Counted from the stretch's first letter, positions 29,161 through 39,611 are shown. The stretch is 64,000 nt of DNA from Devosia sp. (GCF_014860165.1 NZ_JACZKG010000072.1:124001-188000), one strand, 5' to 3'. Program-made: numbers and translations. Notes: generated by a model from the sequence alone, not told the origin.

Positions 29161-29188
29161 CCGGAGATCCGTCCCCTCGGATCTCCGG
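29161..29188 (+). promoter_or_regulatory. Hairpin between the precursor gene and the MNIO gene
   Basis: CCGGAGATCCG-TCCCCT-CGGATCTCCGG, perfect 11-bp stem. Confidence 0.7.
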
Positions 29189-29211
29189 CCTTCCCCAAAG
29201 GGAGATCGAGA

Positions 29212-30081
29212 ATGGACGCACCGCACCTTCCCCCACGCGCCGGTCTGGGACTCAAGCCCCAGCACTATGCCGAGATTCTTGAAAGCCGCCCCGATATCGG
29301 ATTTTTCGAGGTACACGCCGAAAACTATATGGGTGACGGGGGACCACCGCATCGGTACCTCGCAGCGATCGTTGATCGATATCCGCTCTCGCTGCATGGT
29401 GTCGGCCTGTCGATCGGCGGCGAGGCTCCGCTCAACCGGGACCATCTGCGCCGCCTGCGGTCATTGGTCGACCGCTACAAGCCACAATCGTTTTCCGAGC
29501 ATCTGGCCTGGTCGTCGCATGAGGAGACAAGCCTCAACGACCTGCTGCCGCTGCCCTATACCAATGCCACGCTGGACCGGGTGGTCGCCCATGTCGAAGA
29601 GGTCCAGCAGGCGCTGGGCCGCACCATGCTGCTCGAAAACCCGTCCACCTATGTGCTGTTCGCCGAAAGCACGATCGACGAGATCGATTTTCTGGCGGCC
29701 ATCGCCGAACGGACGGGCTGCGGGCTGCTGCTGGACGTCAACAATGTCATGGTCTCCTCGGTCAATCACCGGCTCGACCCCTTCACCTATGTCGAGCGCT
29801 TCCCCGTGCATGCTGTGGGCGAGATCCATCTGGCCGGCTATGACGAGACCACCGACGCCGCTGGCGAGCGGCTGCTGATCGATGCCCATGCCTCGCGGGT
29901 CAGCCAGGACGTCTTCGCGCTCTTTCGGCATACGCTGGGCCGAACAGGACCGGTGCCGACGCTGGTGGAGTGGGACAATAACGTGCCCGCCTTTTCGGTG
30001 CTGGCGGACGAGGCGCGCATTGTCGATCTTGCCATCACGGAGGTCTCCGCTCGCGGCGACCGCCAGGAGCGCGTTGCATGA
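29212..30081 (+). CDS. bufB: DUF692 multinuclear non-heme iron oxidative enzyme (MNIO, BufB-like)
   Basis: GLSIGGEAPL, MLLENPSTYV, GLLLDVNNVMV, GEIHLAGYDE, TLVEWDNNVPAF. Confidence 0.93.
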   Translation: MDAPHLPPRAGLGLKPQHYAEILESRPDIGFFEVHAENYMGDGGPPHRYLAAIVDRYPLSLHGVGLSIGGEAPLNRDHLRRLRSLVDRYKPQSFSEHLAWSSHEETSLNDLLPLPYTNATLDRVVAHVEEVQQALGRTMLLENPSTYVLFAESTIDEIDFLAAIAERTGCGLLLDVNNVMVSSVNHRLDPFTYVERFPVHAVGEIHLAGYDETTDAAGERLLIDAHASRVSQDVFALFRHTLGRTGPVPTLVEWDNNVPAFSVLADEARIVDLAITEVSARGDRQERVA

Positions 30082-30836
30082 CGATCGGGTCCGTTCGTCA
30101 GGCAGACTTTGTCGCCGCGCTGGTCGACCCGGCAAGGGCGGTACCATCAGGCATCGTCTCCTACCGCGGCGACAGCGACACCAAGCGCTTCGCGGTCTAT
30201 CGCAACAATGTCCATGTCGGACTGGTTGGCGTGCTGGCCGCCAAGTACCCGGTTTGTGCGCAGCTGGTGGGCGAAGAGTTTTTCACCGTCATGGCGCGCA
30301 TCTATGTGGCCGACCACAAACCCACCTCACCCATCATGATGCAATATGGTGCCGATTTCCCTGCCTTTATCGCCGACTTCGCCGGCGCGCGCTCGGTGCC
30401 ATATCTTTCCGACATGGCGGCGCTCGAGGAGGCATGGAGCATCGCGTACAATGCGGCAGATGACAGCCCGGCCGGCTTGGCCGAGATCGCTGCGATCGAT
30501 CCGGAAGTCTTGCCGGACCTGACTTTGAAGCCCCATGCGGCGACCGGCCTGCTCCGATCGGACTACCCGATCGGCTCCATCTGGTCCGCGCATCAGGCGC
30601 CGGGGGTAGCCGTTCGGGCGGGCGCAGAGGCCGTATTGATCACGCGGCCTGCACTGGACGTGAAAGTGACGGTCATCCCCACCGCAGATGCTGTCTTTGC
30701 GCATGACCTGCTGCAGGGCTCGGCTGTCGGCGACGCAGTGGAGCGCACACTGATCAGCCACCCCGAATTTGATTTCGGAAGCGCCTTGGTGGGGCTTTGT
30801 TCCCTTGGCGCATTTTCCCAACCGGCGTTGACGTAG
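30078..30836 (+). CDS. bufC: DUF2063 partner protein of MNIO (BufC-like)
   Basis: ATGA overlap with bufB; FAVYRNNVHVGLVGVLAAKYPVCAQLVGEEFF. Confidence 0.88.
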   Translation: MTIGSVRQADFVAALVDPARAVPSGIVSYRGDSDTKRFAVYRNNVHVGLVGVLAAKYPVCAQLVGEEFFTVMARIYVADHKPTSPIMMQYGADFPAFIADFAGARSVPYLSDMAALEEAWSIAYNAADDSPAGLAEIAAIDPEVLPDLTLKPHAATGLLRSDYPIGSIWSAHQAPGVAVRAGAEAVLITRPALDVKVTVIPTADAVFAHDLLQGSAVGDAVERTLISHPEFDFGSALVGLCSLGAFSQPALT

Positions 30837-30850
30837 AAAGCAGGCTCATC

Positions 30851-31351
30851 ATGCTGCAGAAAATTGGAAGTCTCTGTCAGGCTGCGGATCGGCTGATTGC
30901 GGCCATCCCCCACTCCATTAGCCTCCTGGTCTTGCGCGTGGCACTTGCCATTCCGTTCTGGCGCTCTGGCATGACCAAGTGGGACGGATTTCTCAATCTC
31001 TCGAGCGGAGCGCGCTACCTGTTCGAGCAGGAGTTCAAGCTCCACATCTTCGGGCAAGCCATAGCCTATCCGTTTCCCCTCACTGCTGCATTTCTGGCAG
31101 GCCTAGGCGAGGTCGTGCTGCCAGTGCTGCTCGTGCTGGGCCTGGGCACCCGATTTGCCGCGGCGGGCATTCTGCTCATGACCTTGGTGATACAGCTGAC
31201 CATTCCCGATGGTCTGATCAACTTCCATTTGCCCTGGGCCGCCATGGCGCTCGCGCTGATGGCCTTTGGCGGCGGACGGCTATCTGTCGATGCCCTCGCA
31301 ATGGGGATGATGCGGCAGACGCCAGCCCAGCGCGCACTCCACCCCTTGTGA
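30851..31351 (+). CDS. DoxX-family membrane protein
   Basis: LVLRVALAIPFWRSGMTKWDGF, LGLGTRFAAAGILLMTLVIQLTIPDGL; follows bufC. Confidence 0.88.
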   Translation: MLQKIGSLCQAADRLIAAIPHSISLLVLRVALAIPFWRSGMTKWDGFLNLSSGARYLFEQEFKLHIFGQAIAYPFPLTAAFLAGLGEVVLPVLLVLGLGTRFAAAGILLMTLVIQLTIPDGLINFHLPWAAMALALMAFGGGRLSVDALAMGMMRQTPAQRALHPL

Positions 31352-31412
31352 CGTGCGAGGCCTCGCGACCCGGTGTTACGGCCGTACAGCTGTTGCTCGC
31401 GCCCGAACGACC

Positions 31413-31859
31413 CTATCGCACGACCAGAACGGGGATGGTCGTATGGGCGAGCACCTCGGATGTCTGGCTGCCGAGAAGCACCTTCTGCACGCCGCGCCGG
31501 CCGTGCGAAGCCATGACGATGAGATCGCAGCCATTGAGCCTGGCATATCTGACGATTGCCTCGGCCGGAGCTTCATCAATTTCGTGGGCAAGCTCGGCAG
31601 TGATGCCAAATTCGGAGGTGCGTCGCTCGATATCGGCGAACCGCTCCTTCATGATCGCATCTATCTGCTGATCGTAGCGCGACACCGGATCATCGATCCC
31701 GCCCATGCGCGCGGCATTGACCATGTCGAGCCGCAATGGTTCTGAGACAGTCAACACGGTAACCTTGGCATTCAGAGGCCGAGCCAGCGCCAATCCATGT
31801 TCGAGCCCCTTGCTGGCAAGTTCAGAGCCATCGGTAGCGATCAGCACGTGCTTGTACAT
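31413..31859 (-). CDS. Universal stress protein (UspA family)
   Basis: MYKHVLIATDGSELASKGLEHGLALA ... LIVMASHGRRGVQKVLLGSQTSEVLAHTTIPVLVVR. Confidence 0.95.
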   Translation of the reverse strand: MYKHVLIATDGSELASKGLEHGLALARPLNAKVTVLTVSEPLRLDMVNAARMGGIDDPVSRYDQQIDAIMKERFADIERRTSEFGITAELAHEIDEAPAEAIVRYARLNGCDLIVMASHGRRGVQKVLLGSQTSEVLAHTTIPVLVVR

Positions 31860-32220
31860 TGCTTTCCCCCTGGTCTTGTTCCGCTATCCTGCACGGGAGT
31901 GACCCGAAGACAAGCAGCTTCACGACGGTTACGGACGGTGCCGTCTGGCCCTTGAGCAGCATTCAACCAGCCTGGATGGCGACGAGGCCCACGCGGCTTT
32001 TGCGCGACCGACACGGCGAAGCCCTTCCACAGAATGCGATCGGGTTCTGAGGGGCATCGCAAACGTTGTATTCGCACCACAAAATCGGCTCACAACATTG
32101 CGAGCGATTGCTCCCGTTAAGGTTTGCAGAGTATTGAGTTTTTGGTGCGGAACGGCCCACCGAGTCTGTTGCAAGACGCGGTGAGTTGGTCGTCACAGCG
32201 TCGCCGTGCATGGAGCTCAG

Positions 32221-33921
32221 ATGAACAAGATCGTGGTTTGCCTCGCCGTCGCCCTTGCCGGCTTTGGCGGTGCATTGCCTGCTTCGGCGCAGGACATTGC
32301 CGGCCTGGCGCTGAGCCCGGTCATCATCGCGCCGCCGCAGACGCCGCTCGCCCAGACCATAAAATCCGGGCTCGGCGCCGTCTATTATGGCGCGGCCAAG
32401 GACAGTCGCGCCTATCTCGAAGCCCAGAAGCTGTACTTCTTTTATGGCAACCGCCATTTCGAGCCGATCTGGCTCGATGAGGCCGCCAGTGGCGAAGTGG
32501 TGTTTTCCGAGCCGGCCCGCAAGATCCTGAAGCTCTTCGAGACCGCTGCCAGCGAAGGTCTGCGCCCCTCGGATTACCTGACGCCAGACCTCGACCCGGC
32601 CGGCGCCAAGGGCGACCCTCTCAAGATGGCCGCGCTCGAGACCGCCTTTTCCGGCGCCACCCTGCGCTATGCCAGCCATATCTATAACGGCCGCATCGAT
32701 CCGCAATCGGTGAGCGCCCTGCTCGACATCGCGCCCAAGCCGCTCGATACCACCGCGCTGCTGGTCGAACTGGCCTCGAGCCCTGACCCCGTGGCCGTGC
32801 TGGCGGCACTGGAGCCGGCTCACCCCGAATTCCTCGCCCTCAAGGCCGCGCTGGCAACCTTTGACGATGTCAATCTCGATCGTCCCACGCCCGTGGCCGA
32901 GGGGCCAACCTTGCGCCCCGGCATGACCGATCCGCGCGTGCCGGCGCTGCGCGACCGTCTCGGCATCCCTGCGCAGGATGGCCTGGTTTATGACGATGTG
33001 CTGGTCGACGCCATGAAGGCGTTCCAGGGCACGCTCGATCTGGACGTTGACGGCGTCATGGGCCCCGCCACACTGGCCGCGCTCAATGGCGGCGTCCCGG
33101 TGACACGCGCCGACATCATCGCCAATATGGAACGCTGGCGCTGGATGCCGCGTGAGCTGGGCACGTTCAACGTCCTGGTCAACATCCCCGAGTTCCGCCT
33201 GGCCATCAGCCGCGACGGCGTCGAGGAATACACCACCCGCGTTGTGGTCGGCACCACCAAGAACCAGACGCCGGTCTTCTCGGACAATATCCGCCACATC
33301 GTGGTGAACCCTTACTGGAACGTGCCCAGCTCCATCATCCGCGGCGAGGTCGCTCCGGCGGTGATGCGCAATCCGGGCTACATCGATAACCAGAACATGG
33401 ACCTGCTCTATAACGGCTCACCAGTCAGCCCCTGGCAGGTCGACTGGAGCCAGGTCAGCTCGACCAACTTCCCGTTCCGTGTGCGCCAGCGCCCCGGCCC
33501 CGGCAATGCGCTGGGCCAGATCAAGTTCCTTTTCCCCAACAAGCATGACGTGTATCTGCACGATACGCCGTCCAAGTCGCTGTTCGCCCGCTCCTTCCGC
33601 GCCTATAGCCACGGCTGCGTGCGCGTGCAGAACCCGATGGAATTTGCCGAGGCACTGATGGCCAACGAGCCCAATATCTCGCGGGCCTCGCTCGAAGCGA
33701 TGTTCGGCTCCTCCGAGCGCTGGGTCAATCCGGACCACCAGATCCCGGTGCACATCGCCTATTTCACCATCCGCGTCGACGCCGATGGGTCGCTCAAGTC
33801 CTTTGGCGACGTCTATGGCCACAATGCCAAGCTCATTGCGGCTATGGACCTGGTACAGCCCGAAATCGCCCCCGAGATCGTGGCCGAAGCCGCGCCGGTA
33901 GTGGACGCGCTGTCGCCGTAG
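32221..33921 (+). CDS. L,D-transpeptidase with peptidoglycan-binding domain (YcbB/LdtD-like)
   Basis: SHGCVRVQNPMEFAEAL YkuD motif; PG-binding repeat DVDGVMGPATLAALN. Confidence 0.92.
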   Translation: MNKIVVCLAVALAGFGGALPASAQDIAGLALSPVIIAPPQTPLAQTIKSGLGAVYYGAAKDSRAYLEAQKLYFFYGNRHFEPIWLDEAASGEVVFSEPARKILKLFETAASEGLRPSDYLTPDLDPAGAKGDPLKMAALETAFSGATLRYASHIYNGRIDPQSVSALLDIAPKPLDTTALLVELASSPDPVAVLAALEPAHPEFLALKAALATFDDVNLDRPTPVAEGPTLRPGMTDPRVPALRDRLGIPAQDGLVYDDVLVDAMKAFQGTLDLDVDGVMGPATLAALNGGVPVTRADIIANMERWRWMPRELGTFNVLVNIPEFRLAISRDGVEEYTTRVVVGTTKNQTPVFSDNIRHIVVNPYWNVPSSIIRGEVAPAVMRNPGYIDNQNMDLLYNGSPVSPWQVDWSQVSSTNFPFRVRQRPGPGNALGQIKFLFPNKHDVYLHDTPSKSLFARSFRAYSHGCVRVQNPMEFAEALMANEPNISRASLEAMFGSSERWVNPDHQIPVHIAYFTIRVDADGSLKSFGDVYGHNAKLIAAMDLVQPEIAPEIVAEAAPVVDALSP

Positions 33922-33932
33922 GGCCGTCTTCA

Positions 33933-33957
33933 ACCTCTCCCTTTGGGGGGGAGAGGT
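33933..33957 (+). terminator. Terminator-like hairpin after the L,D-transpeptidase
   Basis: ACCTCTCCC-N7-GGGAGAGGT. Confidence 0.55.
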
Positions 33958-34135
33958 GTGCCCCCCTTAACACCGCGTTTACAATTTCGCCTTGGTTGCG
34001 CCCGTTTTTGCCCTTAGTGTTCTAGGGATGAGGGGTCCGGCAAAGGCCAATTGTGTTCTCGTTAGCGTTAATCAATTCGATGATGTTTCGCGCTAACGTC
34101 CTACGACAACTGGCAATAACCGGGCAGAGTTTGGC

Positions 34136-35824
34136 GTGGCGGGGACATCCTTTTTGATACGGCACCATATCGCGCGGCTGTTTGTTGCCGCCCTTATGAG
34201 CATCACCGTCATCCTGCCGCAGGCCGTCGTGCCCGCCGCGGCCGCCAGCGAGCGTGCGCTCTACCTCTATTATACCCACACCAAGGAAACCGCCCGTATC
34301 GTCTTCAAGCGCAACGGGCAATATGTCCAGTCGGGGCTCAACGAGCTCAACCAGTTCCTGCGTGACTGGCGCCGCAATGAGCCCACCAAGATGGACCCGC
34401 GCCTGTTCGACCTGGTCTGGGAAGTCTATCAGGAGGTTGGCGGCAGCCAGCCGGTCAATATCGTTTCGGCCTATCGTTCGCCCGCCACCAACGCCATGCT
34501 GGCCGCCAATTCCAATGGCGTTGCCGACAATTCCCAGCACATGCGCGGCACGGCGATGGACTTCTTCATCCCCGGCGTGCCGCTGGCCAAGCTCCGTGCC
34601 GCTGCCATGCGCAAGCAGGTCGGTGGCGTCGGCTATTATCCGACCTCGGGCAGCCCCTTCGTGCATCTCGATACCGGTTCGGTGCGCGCCTGGCCGCGCA
34701 TGACCCGCGCCCAGCTCAAGGAAATCTTCCCTGACGGCAAGACCATGCATCTGCCCACCGACGGCACGCCGCTGTCGCAGGAGGGCTATCAGGTCGCCAT
34801 GGCTGAGTGGAAGCGCTGCCACGCCTATCCCTGCAATGGCAGCAGTTCGGGCACCCAGGTCGCCGAGGGCGGCAGCGGCCGCTCGCTGATGGACCTGTTC
34901 TTCGGCGGTGGCGACGATCAGCCGGCGCCGGCCGCTGCTGCGGCGCCTGCTCCCGTACAGGTCGCCTCCGCCGCGCCACAACCCGTCACGCCGCAGGCTG
35001 CCCCGATGCCCGCCCTGCGCCCAGCCTCGCTGGGTGGCGTCGCTGCCCCGATCGAGGTCGCGGCGGCCCCGGCCATGGGCGCCATCCCATTTTCCACCGT
35101 TGGCAGCATGCCTCTCGATCCCGCCGAACTGGCCCCGGCCAGGATCGCGCCGATGCCTGTGATGAAGTCCAATGCGCTGCAGGTGGCGACCGCCGCCGCC
35201 CTGCCCTCCGGCGACGCCGTCACGGCCCTCGCCGCGCTGACCGCCCCGGTGCCGCAGCCGCGACTGATCATGACCGAGCCGCCCCGTCCCGAGATCATGA
35301 CGGCATACCTGCCGACCACGCCGCAGGACCCGGGTGCGCAGCGCGCCCTCGAAATGATCATCCAGCGCGAGACCACGGCCGCCGTCCCGCCACCATCGCC
35401 GACCACGCGCCTGCCCATCCTGCCCTCGCTCACCGCGGCCACTGGCCTGCGGACGGCATCGCTGGGCGGCCAGCAGGCCAATGCCCTTGCCGGCCTGTTC
35501 AGCGGTACCTTTGGCGCAGCGCAACAGAACGAACCCATCGCCGCAGCCCTGGCCGAGCATATCGCCAAACGCCCGGCGCCAGGAGATATGCGCAACCCCG
35601 ACCTGATCACTCCCGATCTCGAACACGTGGCCGAAGTCTTCATGGCCCCCGACGCCATGACCTCGTCCCACTTCGCGATCATCTGGGATCACGACGAGGC
35701 CGATTTCGACCCCACCGCCGAGATGGGCCGTTACGTCACCGTCATGGCCGTTGGCGACTTCCCGGCAGGCCTGCCGCATACGCGCTTCGTCGCCGCCCGC
35801 CCCGTAGCCCTCGCATCCAACTAG
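34136..35824 (+). CDS. DUF882/peptidase M15-like protein with long Pro/Ala-rich C-terminal extension
   Basis: LNQFLRDWRRNEPTKMDPRLFDLVWEVYQEVG, SQHMRGTAMDFFIPG; GTG start. Confidence 0.85.
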   Translation: MAGTSFLIRHHIARLFVAALMSITVILPQAVVPAAAASERALYLYYTHTKETARIVFKRNGQYVQSGLNELNQFLRDWRRNEPTKMDPRLFDLVWEVYQEVGGSQPVNIVSAYRSPATNAMLAANSNGVADNSQHMRGTAMDFFIPGVPLAKLRAAAMRKQVGGVGYYPTSGSPFVHLDTGSVRAWPRMTRAQLKEIFPDGKTMHLPTDGTPLSQEGYQVAMAEWKRCHAYPCNGSSSGTQVAEGGSGRSLMDLFFGGGDDQPAPAAAAAPAPVQVASAAPQPVTPQAAPMPALRPASLGGVAAPIEVAAAPAMGAIPFSTVGSMPLDPAELAPARIAPMPVMKSNALQVATAAALPSGDAVTALAALTAPVPQPRLIMTEPPRPEIMTAYLPTTPQDPGAQRALEMIIQRETTAAVPPPSPTTRLPILPSLTAATGLRTASLGGQQANALAGLFSGTFGAAQQNEPIAAALAEHIAKRPAPGDMRNPDLITPDLEHVAEVFMAPDAMTSSHFAIIWDHDEADFDPTAEMGRYVTVMAVGDFPAGLPHTRFVAARPVALASN

Positions 35825-36061
35825 TCAACAGCAGGCACCGTCTGCGGCGGGAACCTCTGGCTGGCTGGGGCATTGGCACGGAAGCCACAACCCTGCGTGG
35901 CAACGGCACGACTATGGAACCCACCTGCCCTAATTCAGGCATCTTGCCCGCCTAGCAGTCCCATGCCGCAGTTTGGCGCAGGCGGGCTGCTGTTATTGCA
36001 AAGCACTGGCCTGAGGCCTAAAGAACTGAGTTAGCGCCGTATTTGGCAAAGGACCGCCCGC

Positions 36062-37993
36062 TTGGCCGACAAGCCCTCCACGCCCCTTCTCGACACTGTC
36101 CGCTCACCCGCCGACCTGCGCGCCATGCCGCGCGAAGACCTGCGGCAGCTGGCCGATGAATTGCGCGCCGAGATGATCGACGCGGTCTCGGTGACGGGCG
36201 GCCACCTGGGCGCCGGACTGGGCGTGGTCGAGCTGACCGTGGCCCTCCATGCCATCTTCGATACCCCGCATGATCGCATCATCTGGGATGTCGGCCACCA
36301 GGCCTATCCGCACAAGATCCTGACCGGCCGCCGCGACCGCATCCGCACCCTGCGCCAGAAGAATGGCCTGTCTGGCTTCACCCGTCGCGCCGAAAGCGAA
36401 TACGACCCGTTCGGCGCCGGCCATTCCTCGACCTCCATTTCTGCCGGCCTCGGCATGGCGGTGGCCAGCGAATTGCTGGACAAGCCGCGCAACGTAGTCG
36501 CGGTCATCGGCGATGGCGCCATGTCGGCTGGCATGGCCTATGAGGCGATGAACAATGCCGGCGCCATGGATGCCCGGCTGATCGTCGTGCTCAACGACAA
36601 CGACATGTCGATCGCCCCGCCCACCGGCGCGCTGCGGACCTACCTGGCGCGGCTGGTCTCGGGGCCGGTCTATCGCGGCACGCGCGAAGCCGCCAAGACC
36701 GTTGTCAGCAAGCTGCCAGCTTTCCTGCATGAACCCGCAAGAAGGACCGAGGAATTCGCGCGCTCCTTCTTCACCGGCGGCACCCTGTTCGAGGAGCTGG
36801 GCTTCTACTATGTCGGCCCCATCGACGGGCATGACCTTGAAAGCCTGTTGCCCATCTTCGAGAATGTGCGCGACGCCGCCGAGGGTCCGATCCTGGTCCA
36901 TCTGGTGACCCAGAAGGGCAAGGGCTATGCCCCGGCCGAGGATTCTGCCGACAAGTATCACGGCGTTTCCAAGTTTAATGTCATCACCGGCGCACAGGCC
37001 AAGGCGGCGTCCAACGCCCCCTCCTACACCTCGGTCTTCGCCGATAGCCTGATCCAGGAAGCCAATGACGATCCACGCATCGTCGCCATCACCGCTGCCA
37101 TGCCTTCGGGTACCGGCCTCGACAAGTTCGCCGAGATCCATCCCAGCCGCATCTTCGACGTCGGCATTGCCGAGCAGCATGCCGTAACCTTCGCGGCGGG
37201 CATGGCCAGCGAGGGCATGCGCCCGTTCTGCGCCATCTATTCCACCTTCCTGCAGCGCGCCTATGACCAGGTCGTGCATGACGTGGCCATCCAGCATCTG
37301 CCGGTGCGCTTCGCCATCGACCGGGCCGGCTATGTCGGCGCCGATGGTCCCACCCATGCCGGCAATTATGACGCCGCCTATCTGGGCGCCATCCCCGGTA
37401 TCGTGCAGATGGCTGCCGCCGACGAGGCCGAGCTGCGCCACATGGTGGCCACCGCCGCTGCCTATGACAATGGCCCCATCGCCTTCCGCTATCCGCGTGG
37501 CGAAGGCCTGGGCGTCGACATGCCGGCCCGCGGCCAGAAGCTCGCCATCGGCAAGGGCCGCATTGTCAGGCAGGGCGCCACCATCGCCATCCTCAGCTAT
37601 GGCACGCGTTTGGGCGAAGTCCTCGCCGCCGCCGACAAACTCGCGGCCCTGGGCCTCAATCCCACCGTCGCCGATGCCCGCTTCCTCAAGCCACTCGACG
37701 AGGAGCTGATCGCGAAACTGGCCACCACCCATGATGTGCTGCTGACCACCGAGGAGAGCTCCATCGGCGGCTTCGGCAGCCATGTCGCCACCTTCCTCGC
37801 GTCCAATGGCCTGCTCGATGGCAAGCTGCGTTTCCGCCCGCTGATGATCCCGGATCGTTTCGTCGAACATTCGAGCCAGGCCGACATGTATGCCGATGCC
37901 GGGCTCGACCGGGCCGGCATCGTCGCCACGGCGCTGACCACGCTGGGCTATGACAAGGCCGCCATGGCTGCGGCCCTGGGCCAGAGCAGCTAG
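36062..37993 (+). CDS. dxs: 1-deoxy-D-xylulose-5-phosphate synthase
   Basis: [59 protein letters not shown]; full length, TTG start. Confidence 0.97.
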   Translation: MADKPSTPLLDTVRSPADLRAMPREDLRQLADELRAEMIDAVSVTGGHLGAGLGVVELTVALHAIFDTPHDRIIWDVGHQAYPHKILTGRRDRIRTLRQKNGLSGFTRRAESEYDPFGAGHSSTSISAGLGMAVASELLDKPRNVVAVIGDGAMSAGMAYEAMNNAGAMDARLIVVLNDNDMSIAPPTGALRTYLARLVSGPVYRGTREAAKTVVSKLPAFLHEPARRTEEFARSFFTGGTLFEELGFYYVGPIDGHDLESLLPIFENVRDAAEGPILVHLVTQKGKGYAPAEDSADKYHGVSKFNVITGAQAKAASNAPSYTSVFADSLIQEANDDPRIVAITAAMPSGTGLDKFAEIHPSRIFDVGIAEQHAVTFAAGMASEGMRPFCAIYSTFLQRAYDQVVHDVAIQHLPVRFAIDRAGYVGADGPTHAGNYDAAYLGAIPGIVQMAAADEAELRHMVATAAAYDNGPIAFRYPRGEGLGVDMPARGQKLAIGKGRIVRQGATIAILSYGTRLGEVLAAADKLAALGLNPTVADARFLKPLDEELIAKLATTHDVLLTTEESSIGGFGSHVATFLASNGLLDGKLRFRPLMIPDRFVEHSSQADMYADAGLDRAGIVATALTTLGYDKAAMAAALGQSS

Positions 37994-39577
37994 TCAGCCC
38001 TTCCGCACGCTGGTCGAGAGCGCAATATCGGCCTCGAACACGGTGCCGCCCTCATTGCGGAACGTGTGCGTGCCGTCCATCTGCGCCACCACCCCCTTGA
38101 TCAGCCGCATCCCCATGCTGCTGCCCGCGTCGCGCTCGGCCTCGATACCGCCGCCACTATCGCGCACCGTAAGCTTAGCCCGGCCGTTCTCGCCGCGGCG
38201 CAGCCCGATGGTGATCGTGCCGCCGCCATCGGCAAAGGCATATTTGCAGGCATTGGTCACCAGTTCGCTCAGCAGCAGCGCCAGCGGCGTGGCGTGATCG
38301 CGATCCACCGGTATATGGGCGACCTCGTAATTGACCGCGGCATCGCAGCCATAGGCCGCCAGGACTTCGTCGACCACCGCCGGGATGAAGTCATGCGCGT
38401 CGATATCCTCATAGCGATCGTGCTTGTAGATATGTTCGTGCATGGCCGCCATGGCGGCGAACCGGCTCTGCAGGTCGAGCTTGGCGGCCTGCGGAATGTC
38501 CTGCATGCGCACCAGTGACTGCACCGATTGCAGGTTGTTCTTCACCCGATGGTGGATTTCGCGGAACAGCATGGTGTTGGCCTCGAGCGAGGCCTGCAGC
38601 GCCCGGGCCTGCGCCGCATCACGATAGAGCAGCCGCACGATCCAGGCGCAACCCAGCACCAGCCCGAGCACGATGGGCGAAACGATGATGAACACCGCCA
38701 CCACGGCGCCGTTGAAGTTCGCCCAGGTCTGCGCCGATCCCACCGAGGCGATGGCGATGATATTGGACCCCGGCACCTGGCGATAGCTCACCACCCGAGC
38801 CACCCCGTCGACCGGCGAACGCTCCGACGTATAGGTGCCCGTAGGAGCCTTGTTGAAGTGTTCGGTGAACAACGGCGTCTGGCTGAGATCGACCGGGCCC
38901 TCGGTCTGCGGAAAACGGGCGATCAACTGGCCATCGGTCCGGACCAGGCTGATCGTCGAACTCTCCTCGAAATCGAGGTTCTGCCACAGATCCTGCAGCA
39001 GCGATTCCGGGAACGACACCATGATGGCGCCGGCAAACTCCCGCTCCCGCTCCACCCGCTTGCTGAACACGAAAATGCGCTCCCCGGTTAGGCGGCTGAC
39101 CAGCAGTGGCGACGTGTAGAACGGCGCTCCGTCCCGCACCGCGAGGAAGTAATCGCGGTCCGCCACCGAGACTGCGTCCGCTCCGTCCACCGTCGAGTAA
39201 ATGGTCCTGGCCTGCGCATCGATGATATAGACCTGCGTGACCGACGGCAGCCCCTCCAGCACCGGTCCGAGGTCATCAATGCTGCCCGACATTGCCGGAC
39301 CGAGCGCCGCATCGACGCGCCGCAAGGTCTGGTGCGCCACCTCCGCAATCCAGAAGGCATTGCTCGACACCACCTGCGCCGCCGCGCTCGATCGCTCGAC
39401 CAGGCGCTCCTCGGTCTGCCTGATGCCGGTAGCAAGGAAGTAGCCGAATATAGCGGCAAAGGCCGCCAGAAAAACCAACATCAGGCCGATTGCGGCCGGG
39501 ATCGCGGAGATCGTCCGGCGGGCGATACGTGGCTGCTCCAGTCTGGCCTCCCCCAGTGCCGGATATGCCCGGCCCAC
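37994..39577 (-). CDS. Sensor histidine kinase with dCache-like sensor and HisKA_2/HWE-type kinase domain
   Basis: Two TM segments, FREIHHRVKNNLQSVQSLVRMQ, LLLSELVTNACKYAF. Confidence 0.88.
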   Translation of the reverse strand: MGRAYPALGEARLEQPRIARRTISAIPAAIGLMLVFLAAFAAIFGYFLATGIRQTEERLVERSSAAAQVVSSNAFWIAEVAHQTLRRVDAALGPAMSGSIDDLGPVLEGLPSVTQVYIIDAQARTIYSTVDGADAVSVADRDYFLAVRDGAPFYTSPLLVSRLTGERIFVFSKRVEREREFAGAIMVSFPESLLQDLWQNLDFEESSTISLVRTDGQLIARFPQTEGPVDLSQTPLFTEHFNKAPTGTYTSERSPVDGVARVVSYRQVPGSNIIAIASVGSAQTWANFNGAVVAVFIIVSPIVLGLVLGCAWIVRLLYRDAAQARALQASLEANTMLFREIHHRVKNNLQSVQSLVRMQDIPQAAKLDLQSRFAAMAAMHEHIYKHDRYEDIDAHDFIPAVVDEVLAAYGCDAAVNYEVAHIPVDRDHATPLALLLSELVTNACKYAFADGGGTITIGLRRGENGRAKLTVRDSGGGIEAERDAGSSMGMRLIKGVVAQMDGTHTFRNEGGTVFEADIALSTSVRKG

Positions 39578-39611
39578 CTTAGCAACGATCGGCGAGGTGG
39601 CCAGTTGCAGT

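Noticed and set aside
34022-35779. 585-aa minus-strand ORF opposite the DUF882 gene
   Set aside because: Repetitive Gly/Arg/His-rich mirror of an Ala/Pro-rich coding tail
36104-37870. 588-aa minus-strand ORF opposite dxs
   Set aside because: Antisense to full-length dxs; composition is a codon-mirror artefact
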